NCBI GenBank assembly: GCA_947564495.1
Contig: CANOCD010000113.1
Span: 1 to 5,198, forward strand
Direction: 5' to 3'
Source: an uncultured Angelakisella sp.
GTDB taxonomy: Bacteria > Bacillota > Clostridia > Oscillospirales > Ruminococcaceae
DNA length: 5,198 nt
The position numbers and the translations under genes were made by a program. Each line of letters starts with the position of its first letter. Positions within the stretch are counted from its first letter, which is position 1. The notes beneath the pieces were generated by a model that was not told the origin of the DNA, searched no databases, and worked only from the letters and a program-made list of their open reading frames with translations. Of the stretch, positions 1 to 5,198 are shown one piece after another.

Positions 1-14
1 GCCCCTGGACCCTA

Positions 15-34
15 CCGCCCTTTGAAAAGGGCGG
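15..34 (+). terminator. Terminator-like hairpin upstream of mutS2
   Basis: The arms CCGCCCTT and AAGGGCGG are perfect complements of 8 bp around a TGAA loop, giving a compact, GC-rich hairpin. It is not followed by a proper T tract; the next bases are CCCTAAACTTTA. It could be a weak or factor-assisted terminator of a gene to the left, or simply RNA structure in a leader. The hairpin itself is directly visible; its role is inference. Confidence 0.35.
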
Positions 35-125
35 CCCTAAACTTTACACCCTACGTTACGTCGTGCTCATCCAAGCTCCTGCCTGGAGACTTGCCCGGAG
101 ATCAACTTCTTTCTCTCTATTTTAC

Positions 126-129
126 GAGG
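126..129 (+). promoter_or_regulatory. Ribosome binding site deciding the mutS2 start
   Basis: GAGG lies 9 bases before the ATG at 139. The frame is also open upstream, with a possible TTG start at 22. That TTG sits inside the hairpin at 15-34 and has no comparable binding site, so the ATG at 139 is preferred. Confidence 0.7.
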
Positions 130-138
130 TTTTACACT

Positions 139-2529
139 ATGGATAATAAACACTACATCGCCCTGGAGCTCGACAAGGTCCTGGACCTCCTGGCCGCCAA
201 AACCACCAGCGCCGCCAGCGCGGAAAAAGCCCGGGAACTCATCCCCTACAGCGACCCCCGGGACGTCTCCCGTGCCATCCAGAAAACCGCCGACATCAAT
301 ACCCTCTCAGTCCGCTTCGGCACCCCCGGCCTGGGGGGCATCCGGGACTGCTCCCAGGAGGTCCGCCGTGCCCAGATCGGCGGCCGCCTCTCCATCCCCG
401 AACTCCTGGCCGTCTGCTGGGTCCTCCGGGTCATCCGCTCGGTGCGGGACTGGCGCCGCCAGGCCGAGGAGCCTACCTCCGCCGACCCCCTCTTCGACGC
501 CCTGGTCCCCAACCGGGCCCTGGAGGAGGAGATCGACCGCTGCATCCTCAACGAGGAGGAGTTACAGGACACCGCCTCGGCGGAGCTGGCCTCCATCCGG
601 CGGAAGATCAAAAAGGCCCAGCTCTCCATCCGGGAGCGGCTGGACAGCATCATCAAAAGCCCCCAGTACGCCCAGGTCCTCCAAGAGCCCATCGTCACCA
701 TCCGGGACGGCCGCTTCGTCGTCCCCGTCAAAGCGGAACGCAAAGGGGAGCTCCGGGGCCTGGTCCACGACACCTCCGGCTCCGGCGCCACCGTTTTCGT
801 GGAGCCCATGGCCGTGGTGGACGCCAACAACGAGATCCGCATCCTAAAGGGGGAGGAACAGCAGGAGATCGACCGCATCCTCCTGGAGCTCTCCTCCCAG
901 GTCGGGGATATGGGGGACCTCATCCTCCAGTCCTTCTCCGCCCTGGTGGACCTGGACCTCCTGTTCGCCAAGTCCCGCCTGGCCGACGCCATGCGGGCCA
1001 CCGTTCCGGAGATCCGCTCCGACCGGCTCCTGAAGCTGAACAAGGCCCGCCACCCCCTCATCCCCAAGGACAAGGTGGTCCCGGTGGACATCCTCCTGGG
1101 CGGGGAGTTCGACACCCTGGTCATCACCGGCCCCAACACCGGCGGCAAGACAGTCGCCCTCAAGACCCTGGGGCTTCTCACCCTCATGGCCGCCTGCGGG
1201 ATGCTCCTCCCCTGCGGGGAGGGCAGCTGCGTCCCCGTCTTTGACCGGGTCCTGGCCGACATCGGCGACGAGCAGAGCATCGAGCAGTCCCTTTCCACCT
1301 TCTCCGCCCACATCACCAACATCATCAACATCCTGGAATGGGCTGGCCCCCGGAGCCTGGTCCTCACCGACGAGCTTGGCGCCGGCACCGACCCGGTGGA
1401 GGGCGCCGCCCTGGCTGTCTCCATCCTGGAGGCCCTCCGGGAGAAGGGGGCTCTGGTCGCCGCCACCACCCACTACGCCGAGATCAAGATGTTCGCCCTC
1501 ACCACCCCCGGGGTGGAAAACGGCAGCTGCGAGTTCGACGTGGAGACCCTTTCCCCCACCTACCGCCTTCTCATCGGGGTGCCGGGGCGGTCCAACGCCT
1601 TCGCCATCAGCCAGCGGCTGGGACTTTCCGACGGGGTCATCCGCCGGGCCAAGGAGCTGGTGAGCAGCGAGAACACCCGGTTCGAGGACGTGGTCAGCGA
1701 CCTGGAGCGGACCCGCCAGCAGCTGGAAAAGGAGCAGCTGGCCGCCGCCAGCCGCCGCCAGCAGATGGACGCCCTGAAAAAGGAGATGGAGGAGGAGCGG
1801 AAGCGCCTCTACGCCCAGCTGGACAAGGAGGCCCAGGAGGCCCGGGAACAGGCCCGAACCATCGTGGAGCGGGTCCGCAGCCAGACCGACCTCCTCCTCA
1901 ACGAGATGGAGGAGCTGAAAAAGCAGCAGGACAAGGAGTCCTTCGCCAAAAACCTGGCCCAGCTCCGGGCCGGGTACAAGGGCCGGGTGGAGCACCTTCG
2001 GGACCTGGCCGACCCGGTGGCCCAGCGCCGGGGGGAGACCTACGTCCTCCCCCGGAAGCTGAAAAGCGGGGACACGGTGCTCCTGGCCGACCTGAATTTG
2101 GAGGGGACAGTCCTCTCCGGCCCGGACAGCGCCGGGTGTTACCTGGTCCAGGCGGGCATCCTCAAAAGCAAGGTGAAGGAGGAGGACTTGCGGCTGGTGG
2201 ACACCAAGGACCGCAAGGTGACGGTGAACGGCAAGCGCCGGGTGCCGCCCTCCACAGTGGCCGTTGGGGGCAAGAGCGTCCGGGACGCCCGGACCGAGGT
2301 GGACATCCGGGGCATGGATTCCATCGACGGCATCCTGGAGGTGGACCGGTTCCTGGACCAGGCTTCTTTGATGGGCCTGGGCACCGTGACCATCATCCAC
2401 GGCAAGGGCACCGGGGTGCTCCGGGCCGCCGTCCAGGACCACCTCCGCAAGGTGAAGTGCGTCAAGTCCTTCCGCCCCGGGATGTACGGGGAAGGGGAGG
2501 CCGGCGTCACCGTGGTAGAGCTGAAATAA
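139..2529 (+). CDS. mutS2: MutS2 family ATPase with C-terminal Smr domain
   Basis: Complete MutS2 of 796 residues, close to the roughly 785 usual in Bacilli. The N-terminal lever/clamp region includes a conserved stretch near residues 184-223 (IRDGRFVVPVK, then FVEP). The ATPase domain has Walker A GPNTGGKT at 331-338, a MutS signature around 373-396 (QSLSTFSAHI) and Walker B LVLTDE ending at D411-E412. A charged coiled coil covers about 514-605, a KOW-like SH3 segment about 641-680, and the Smr domain about 719-796, with VDIRG (D722, R724) and HGKGTG (754-759). MutS2 is known to lack the mismatch-recognition domain of MutS. It is tied to suppression of recombination in some species and to splitting of collided ribosomes in Bacillus subtilis; which role applies here cannot be read from sequence. 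No convincing promoter was found in bases 1-138, so it may be cotranscribed from further left. Confidence 0.97.
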   Translation: MDNKHYIALELDKVLDLLAAKTTSAASAEKARELIPYSDPRDVSRAIQKTADINTLSVRFGTPGLGGIRDCSQEVRRAQIGGRLSIPELLAVCWVLRVIRSVRDWRRQAEEPTSADPLFDALVPNRALEEEIDRCILNEEELQDTASAELASIRRKIKKAQLSIRERLDSIIKSPQYAQVLQEPIVTIRDGRFVVPVKAERKGELRGLVHDTSGSGATVFVEPMAVVDANNEIRILKGEEQQEIDRILLELSSQVGDMGDLILQSFSALVDLDLLFAKSRLADAMRATVPEIRSDRLLKLNKARHPLIPKDKVVPVDILLGGEFDTLVITGPNTGGKTVALKTLGLLTLMAACGMLLPCGEGSCVPVFDRVLADIGDEQSIEQSLSTFSAHITNIINILEWAGPRSLVLTDELGAGTDPVEGAALAVSILEALREKGALVAATTHYAEIKMFALTTPGVENGSCEFDVETLSPTYRLLIGVPGRSNAFAISQRLGLSDGVIRRAKELVSSENTRFEDVVSDLERTRQQLEKEQLAAASRRQQMDALKKEMEEERKRLYAQLDKEAQEAREQARTIVERVRSQTDLLLNEMEELKKQQDKESFAKNLAQLRAGYKGRVEHLRDLADPVAQRRGETYVLPRKLKSGDTVLLADLNLEGTVLSGPDSAGCYLVQAGILKSKVKEEDLRLVDTKDRKVTVNGKRRVPPSTVAVGGKSVRDARTEVDIRGMDSIDGILEVDRFLDQASLMGLGTVTIIHGKGTGVLRAAVQDHLRKVKCVKSFRPGMYGEGEAGVTVVELK

Positions 2530-2535
2530 CGCAAA

Positions 2536-2566
2536 AAAGGCCCCCCAGGAAATCCCGGGGGGTCTT
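2536..2566 (-). terminator. Shared intrinsic terminator between convergent genes
   Basis: CCCCCC (2541-2546) pairs with GGGGGG (2557-2562). The stem extends outward through a G-T pair and AAG/CTT, and an inner GG/CC pair closes an AAAT loop. Read on the minus strand, the hairpin is followed by a run of six T, a classic intrinsic terminator for the DUF4349 gene, which ends 22 bases upstream of it. Read on the plus strand, the following bases are only TCTTGCT, so it would terminate mutS2 less efficiently. A small second hairpin, CTTGC (2564-2568) with GCAAG (2575-2579), lies beside it. Confidence 0.85.
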
Positions 2567-2587
2567 GCTATAGGGCAAGGTCAGTCC

Positions 2588-3730
2588 TTATTCCTTGGGC
2601 GGCTCCTGGGGCTTTTCCGGCTGGGCCGGGGGCTGGGGAGCCTTGGGCGGCTGGGGCCCCTGGGGGTACCGCTGGAACCGGGGGGGCTGGGTGGTGCCGC
2701 CGTAGGGGGGACGGGGCGGGACACCCTTGGCCTCCCGGCGCTTGGCCGACGCCTTGGAGGCGGCCCGGACGATGAGGACGATGACTGCCACGATGAGGAT
2801 GAGGATCACCAGGCTGGGGCCGGTGCGGGCCAGGAAGAGGGCAAAGCCCTGGAGCCCGTCCACCATGTCGCCGATGCCGTCGCCGAAGGCTTCGCCCATC
2901 CGCTCCCCGAAGGTCCGGGGCTTCTCCTGGACCTCCTGGTACTCCACCACTTCCCGGAGGGAGATGTTCAGGTAGGAGTAGGTGACCTGGCTGTCCATCC
3001 GCCGCAGGGAGGCGGTGAGGCTTTCGATCTGGTAGCGCACGTCGCTGAGGGCGCTTTCCAGGGTGATGATGTCCTCCAGCTTATCCGCCTTTTCCAGGAT
3101 AGCCAAAAGGCGGTCCTCCTGGAGCTGGAGGGACTTGAGGTGGGCCTGGGCGTCGTAGTAGGTGTCGGTGATGTCGTCCATGCTCTCGCTCTGGGAAAGG
3201 ACGTTGCAGAAGCCCCCCACCGACCGGGCCACCTCGTCCAGCTTGGCCGAGGGCACCCGGGCCTGGATGTTGGCGTAACGCTCCTGGTAGCGGCTGCGGC
3301 TCCCCAGGCTGTAGCCCTCCTGGTTCTGGCTCTCGATGTAGCCCCCGGCCCCGGCCACGGCGGCCTGGATGCTCTGGATGGCCTCGGTGAACTCCCGGGT
3401 CTCCAGGTCCATGGACAGGTGCCGGATGATCTTCCGGCTGTCCGGCATCTGGAACTGGGGCATCCCGCCGGAGATGTCGCTCTCCCCGCCGGACTCCATG
3501 GAGACGCTCTCCTCCGGGGCGGCGTCATAGCTGTAGTTCATCCCGTTGCCCGGCTCCATGGGCTCGGGGGCCGGCGCCATGGAGGGGGCGGCCGCCTGGG
3601 GGGCCCGGTCGGCGCCCTTGTTGCCGTTGCTCCCGCCGCTGCTCCCCCCGCATCCAAGCAGGAAAAGGGACATAGCCAGGGCGATGGCGGTGACCAGCCC
3701 CAGCAGCTTTATGTACTTACTGCGTTTCAT
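2588..3730 (-). CDS. DUF4349-type lipoprotein with C-terminal membrane segment
   Basis: A 380-residue envelope protein of unknown biochemical function. The start is the ATG at 3730, which has an ideal AAAGGAGG 8 bases upstream and opens a lipoprotein signal peptide: MKRSKYIK, a hydrophobic core, then lipobox LLGC with C27 as the lipidated residue. Residues 28-95 are a low-complexity Gly/Ser/Ala/Pro/Met linker. Residues about 97-325 match the DUF4349 pattern: RKIIRHLSMDLETREF, a GGYIESQ segment, an IQARVPSAKLDEV strand-helix, and a probable coiled coil at about 190-245. A strong transmembrane helix spans about 305-322, followed by positive residues and a Pro/Gln-rich tail. By the positive-inside rule the tail should be cytoplasmic and the main domain outside. 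It follows the P-loop gene by 41 bases and is probably cotranscribed with it. The family call rests on pattern recognition. Confidence 0.9.
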   Translation of the reverse strand: MKRSKYIKLLGLVTAIALAMSLFLLGCGGSSGGSNGNKGADRAPQAAAPSMAPAPEPMEPGNGMNYSYDAAPEESVSMESGGESDISGGMPQFQMPDSRKIIRHLSMDLETREFTEAIQSIQAAVAGAGGYIESQNQEGYSLGSRSRYQERYANIQARVPSAKLDEVARSVGGFCNVLSQSESMDDITDTYYDAQAHLKSLQLQEDRLLAILEKADKLEDIITLESALSDVRYQIESLTASLRRMDSQVTYSYLNISLREVVEYQEVQEKPRTFGERMGEAFGDGIGDMVDGLQGFALFLARTGPSLVILILIVAVIVLIVRAASKASAKRREAKGVPPRPPYGGTTQPPRFQRYPQGPQPPKAPQPPAQPEKPQEPPKE

Positions 3731-3738
3731 TGAGAAAA

Positions 3739-3746
3739 CCTCCTTT
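3739..3746 (-). promoter_or_regulatory. Ribosome binding site of the DUF4349 lipoprotein
   Basis: On the minus strand AAAGGAGG precedes the ATG by 8 bases. It settles the start at 3730: the frame is open for another 125 codons upstream, but that stretch overlaps the P-loop gene in another frame and is not protein-like. Confidence 0.9.
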
Positions 3747-3771
3747 GTGTCGTAAATTGGGCCTTCTACCT

Positions 3772-4287
3772 TTATAGTGTCTGTTTGCCCCCTGTTTCTT
3801 GCAGCCGGGCCAAATATTTTTCCCCTTCCTCCCGGCTCCGGAACCGGAGGATCTCCCGCCCTTCCCGGTAGCGGTCCAGCAGGGCCTCGATCTCCGGCAG
3901 GCGCTTCTGGTCGAACTCCTTGATCCAGGCGGTGAACTCCGGGTCCTCCTCGGTCTCGATCCAGGGCATATCCTCCCGGGGGGTGTTCCGCCGGGCCTCC
4001 ACCCCGGCCAGGCAGACCTCCAGGGGGTAGTCCAGGAAGAACACGGTGTCGCAGACGGCCAGCCGCCGCTCCAAAGTCCGGGCGTAGCCCCCGTCGATGA
4101 TCCACCGCTCCCCGGCCAGCAGCTCCCCCAGGCGGAGGTCGAACTCCTCCCGTGTGACGGTGGTCTTATCCGCCTGGTGCCAGATGCGGTCCAGGTAGAA
4201 AAGGGGCAGGCCGGTGGCGTCCCGAAGGGCCCGGGCGAAGGTGCTTTTCCCCGCCCCCGAATTTCCAATGACGATGACCCGCTCCAC
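3772..4287 (-). CDS. Small P-loop NTPase, adenylate kinase/FlaR-like
   Basis: A cytoplasmic protein of 171 residues, complete, of the adenylate-kinase-like group often annotated as 'DNA topology modulation protein FlaR'. Starting at the GTG at 4287, the protein opens on strand 1 and Walker A, ERVIVIGNSGAGKST (G8-T16). Further marks of the group are LDRIWH (32-37), WIIDGGY (62-68), a Walker-B-like DTVFFLDYP (80-88) and a basic ARRN segment (98-101) resembling a lid or phosphate-binding region. The C-terminal part is helical and charged, ending with a basic tail. The family suggests phosphoryl transfer from ATP/GTP to a small substrate, but the substrate is unknown and the topology role in the name is poorly supported. 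It is the first gene of a likely operon with the DUF4349 lipoprotein. The GTG is chosen because AGGGGG lies 9 bases before it and the ATG at 4314 falls inside the predicted -10 box. Confidence 0.88.
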   Translation of the reverse strand: MERVIVIGNSGAGKSTFARALRDATGLPLFYLDRIWHQADKTTVTREEFDLRLGELLAGERWIIDGGYARTLERRLAVCDTVFFLDYPLEVCLAGVEARRNTPREDMPWIETEEDPEFTAWIKEFDQKRLPEIEALLDRYREGREILRFRSREEGEKYLARLQETGGKQTL

Positions 4288-4296
4288 GGCAACATT

Positions 4297-4305
4297 CCCC
4301 CTTTT
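4297..4305 (-). promoter_or_regulatory. Ribosome binding site of the P-loop NTPase
   Basis: On the minus strand AAAAGGGGG ends 9 bases before the GTG at 4287. It is the best purine-rich site here and supports the GTG start over the ATG at 4314, whose nearest candidate (GGGAG, only 4 bases away) is too close. Confidence 0.65.
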
Positions 4306-4312
4306 GGGTACC

Positions 4313-4342
4313 ATTATACTCCCAGGGGATGGGGGAGGGCAA
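4313..4342 (-). promoter_or_regulatory. Promoter of the NTPase/DUF4349 operon
   Basis: On the minus strand, a perfect -10 TATAAT (4313-4318) lies 18 bases downstream of TTGCCC (4337-4342), which matches 4 of 6 positions of the -35 consensus. Transcription would start near 4304-4307, leaving a leader of about 17-20 bases before the GTG start. The -10 box is directly visible; the -35 is weaker, so an activator or another sigma contact is possible. Confidence 0.65.
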
Positions 4343-4382
4343 GGTGTTTTTCCCGCCGGGGCGCCTATTCATATATTTTTCA

Positions 4383-4411
4383 TGGACAATCGGGGGAAAA
4401 GCGGCTATAAT
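4383..4411 (+). promoter_or_regulatory. Strong promoter of the parvulin-like lipoprotein
   Basis: TGGACA (4383-4388, 5 of 6 matches to the -35 consensus) and a perfect TATAAT (4406-4411) are separated by 17 bases, the ideal sigma-A spacing. An AT-rich stretch at about 4366-4382 directly upstream could act as an UP element. Transcription should start near 4418, giving a leader of roughly 34 bases. Confidence 0.8.
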
Positions 4412-4437
4412 AAAGGATTGTACCCGATCAATTCAAT

Positions 4438-4446
4438 GGAGGAAGG
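4438..4446 (+). promoter_or_regulatory. Ribosome binding site of the parvulin-like lipoprotein
   Basis: GGAGGAAGG precedes the ATG at 4452, with 9 bases between the GGAGG core and the start codon. This is a near-consensus site and fixes the start. Confidence 0.9.
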
Positions 4447-4451
4447 ATTAC

Positions 4452-5198
4452 ATGAAATTTTTTGGTAAAACAGCGGCCCTTTTGATGGCCCTTATCCTTA
4501 TGTTGGCGGGATGCTCCGGCGGGGATACCAGCTGGGTGGCCCAGGCGGGGGAGGACACCATCGCCCCGGGGGTGTACCTGGTGGAGCTGATGATGGGCTA
4601 CAACGAAGCCGCCAGCAGAAACCCCGCGGCGGAGAACATCCTGAAGGAGACCATCGACGAGCTGCCGGCGCCCCAGTACATCACCGACTACGCCAAGCGG
4701 GAGTGCGCCAAGCTGTTGGCCATCCAGAAGGAGTTCACCGCCCGGGGGCTGGAGCTCACCGCCGAGGACACCGAGTCGGCGGGGGCTTACACCGACTACC
4801 TCTACCAGATGGGGGAGAGCTTCTACCAGGCCAACGGGGTGGCCAAGGAATCGGTGCAGTATATCAATGACCGGACCATGATGAGCCTGGCCATCTTCAA
4901 CGACCTGTACGGCGAGGGGGGCGAACGGGAGGTCCCCAAAGCGGAGCTGGAGCAGGCTTTCGCCGGACAGTACACCCGGAGCCAGTACATCCTGTTCCCC
5001 AAGGTGGATACCACCACGGGGGCGCCTCTGGGGGAGGACAAGATCGCTGAGGCCAAAGCCGGGGCGGAAGAGTGCCTGGAGCGGGCCAAGGGGGGAGAGA
5101 ACTTCACCGACCTTCTCTACGAGAACGCCAAGGAGATGGACTCGGTGAACATCCAGGAGCGGCAGGAGGATGACCGGGCATACGACGCCTACCTGGAG
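4452..5198 (+). CDS. PrsA/SurA-like parvulin lipoprotein (3' end cut off)
   Basis: The reading frame is open from the ATG at 4452 to the window edge (249 residues), so the C terminus is missing. It begins with a lipoprotein signal peptide: MKFFGK, a hydrophobic core, and lipobox LAGC with C21 as the lipidated residue. Residues about 28-45 (VAQAGEDTIAPGVYL) resemble the first strand and helix of SurA/PrsA N-terminal domains, and residues 60-150 form the helical chaperone region. From about 176 a rotamase (PPIC/parvulin) domain starts: SQYILFPKVD, then a helix with AEECLERAKGGENFTDLL, typical of this fold. Such proteins sit on the outer face of the membrane and help exported proteins fold. Tyr179 occupies the place of the usual active-site His in the HIL motif, so isomerase activity is uncertain. 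It has its own promoter and diverges from the NTPase operon. Confidence 0.85.
   Translation, partial: MKFFGKTAALLMALILMLAGCSGGDTSWVAQAGEDTIAPGVYLVELMMGYNEAASRNPAAENILKETIDELPAPQYITDYAKRECAKLLAIQKEFTARGLELTAEDTESAGAYTDYLYQMGESFYQANGVAKESVQYINDRTMMSLAIFNDLYGEGGEREVPKAELEQAFAGQYTRSQYILFPKVDTTTGAPLGEDKIAEAKAGAEECLERAKGGENFTDLLYENAKEMDSVNIQERQEDDRAYDAYLE

Noticed and set aside
2..25. C-terminal end of an upstream gene ending in TGA at 23-25
   Set aside because: Only seven codons are visible, too few to recognise a family or to choose between frames.
246..2442. Long minus-strand open frames across mutS2, of 407 and 532 codons
   Set aside because: They lie antisense to a full-length, well-conserved MutS2. 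Their translations are low-complexity and rich in Arg/Ser or Gly/Leu/His, as expected for shadows of GC-rich codon usage, and they have no recognisable domain.
1338..2573. Plus-strand 411-codon open frame overlapping the second half of mutS2
   Set aside because: It is Gly/Pro/Arg-rich, out of frame with the real gene and has no domain; it is a composition artefact.
3771..3799. Internal minus-strand promoter before the DUF4349 gene, based on TATAAA at 3771-3776
   Set aside because: There is no acceptable -35 element at the right spacing, and cotranscription from the upstream promoter explains expression.
3731..4105. N-terminal extension of the DUF4349 protein by 125 codons
   Set aside because: The extension overlaps the P-loop gene in another frame and is Gly/Pro/Arg-rich. 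The ATG at 3730 has an ideal ribosome binding site and a signal peptide directly after it.
4382..4468. Small plus-strand open frame starting at the ATG at 4382
   Set aside because: It runs through the -35 and -10 boxes and the ribosome binding site of the lipoprotein gene, overlaps its start in another frame and would lie partly upstream of the transcript start.
4511..4870. 119-codon plus-strand frame inside the parvulin-like gene
   Set aside because: It is out of frame with the lipoprotein, which has a signal peptide, promoter and ribosome binding site. The shadow translation is Gly/Arg/His-rich without a domain.

Overview
This GC-rich window has strong Shine-Dalgarno sequences, near-consensus sigma-A-type promoters, a mutS2 gene and Gram-positive-style lipoproteins. 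Together these suggest a high-GC member of the Firmicutes/Clostridia, plausibly of the Oscillospiraceae type. The lineage is inferred from gene content and composition only. No mobile element, CRISPR array, tRNA or rRNA was seen.

Layout. Bases 1-138 hold a terminator-like hairpin and the ribosome binding site of the first gene. Bases 139-2529 (+) encode a complete 796-residue MutS2. Bases 2536-2566 hold an intrinsic terminator shared by two convergent genes. Its T tract serves the minus strand much better than the plus strand. On the minus strand, a probable two-gene operon runs from 4287 down to 2588. It has a small P-loop NTPase of the adenylate-kinase/FlaR-like type, then, after a 41-base gap, a DUF4349-type lipoprotein with a C-terminal membrane segment. 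Bases 4288-4451 form a divergent regulatory region with one promoter facing each way. From 4452 (+) a PrsA/SurA-like parvulin lipoprotein begins and runs off the right edge.

How the parts relate. MutS2 is a cytoplasmic DNA/ribosome-associated ATPase with no evident link to the rest. The two lipoproteins are both envelope proteins and flank the divergent promoter region together with the NTPase, so some shared control is possible but not shown. The most useful corrections are three start choices. MutS2 starts at 139 rather than at an upstream in-frame TTG. The NTPase starts at a GTG at 4287, because the upstream ATG lies inside its own -10 box. The DUF4349 protein starts at 3730. The most notable protein feature is a tyrosine where parvulins usually have the first active-site histidine. 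I see no convincing novel multi-gene system here.
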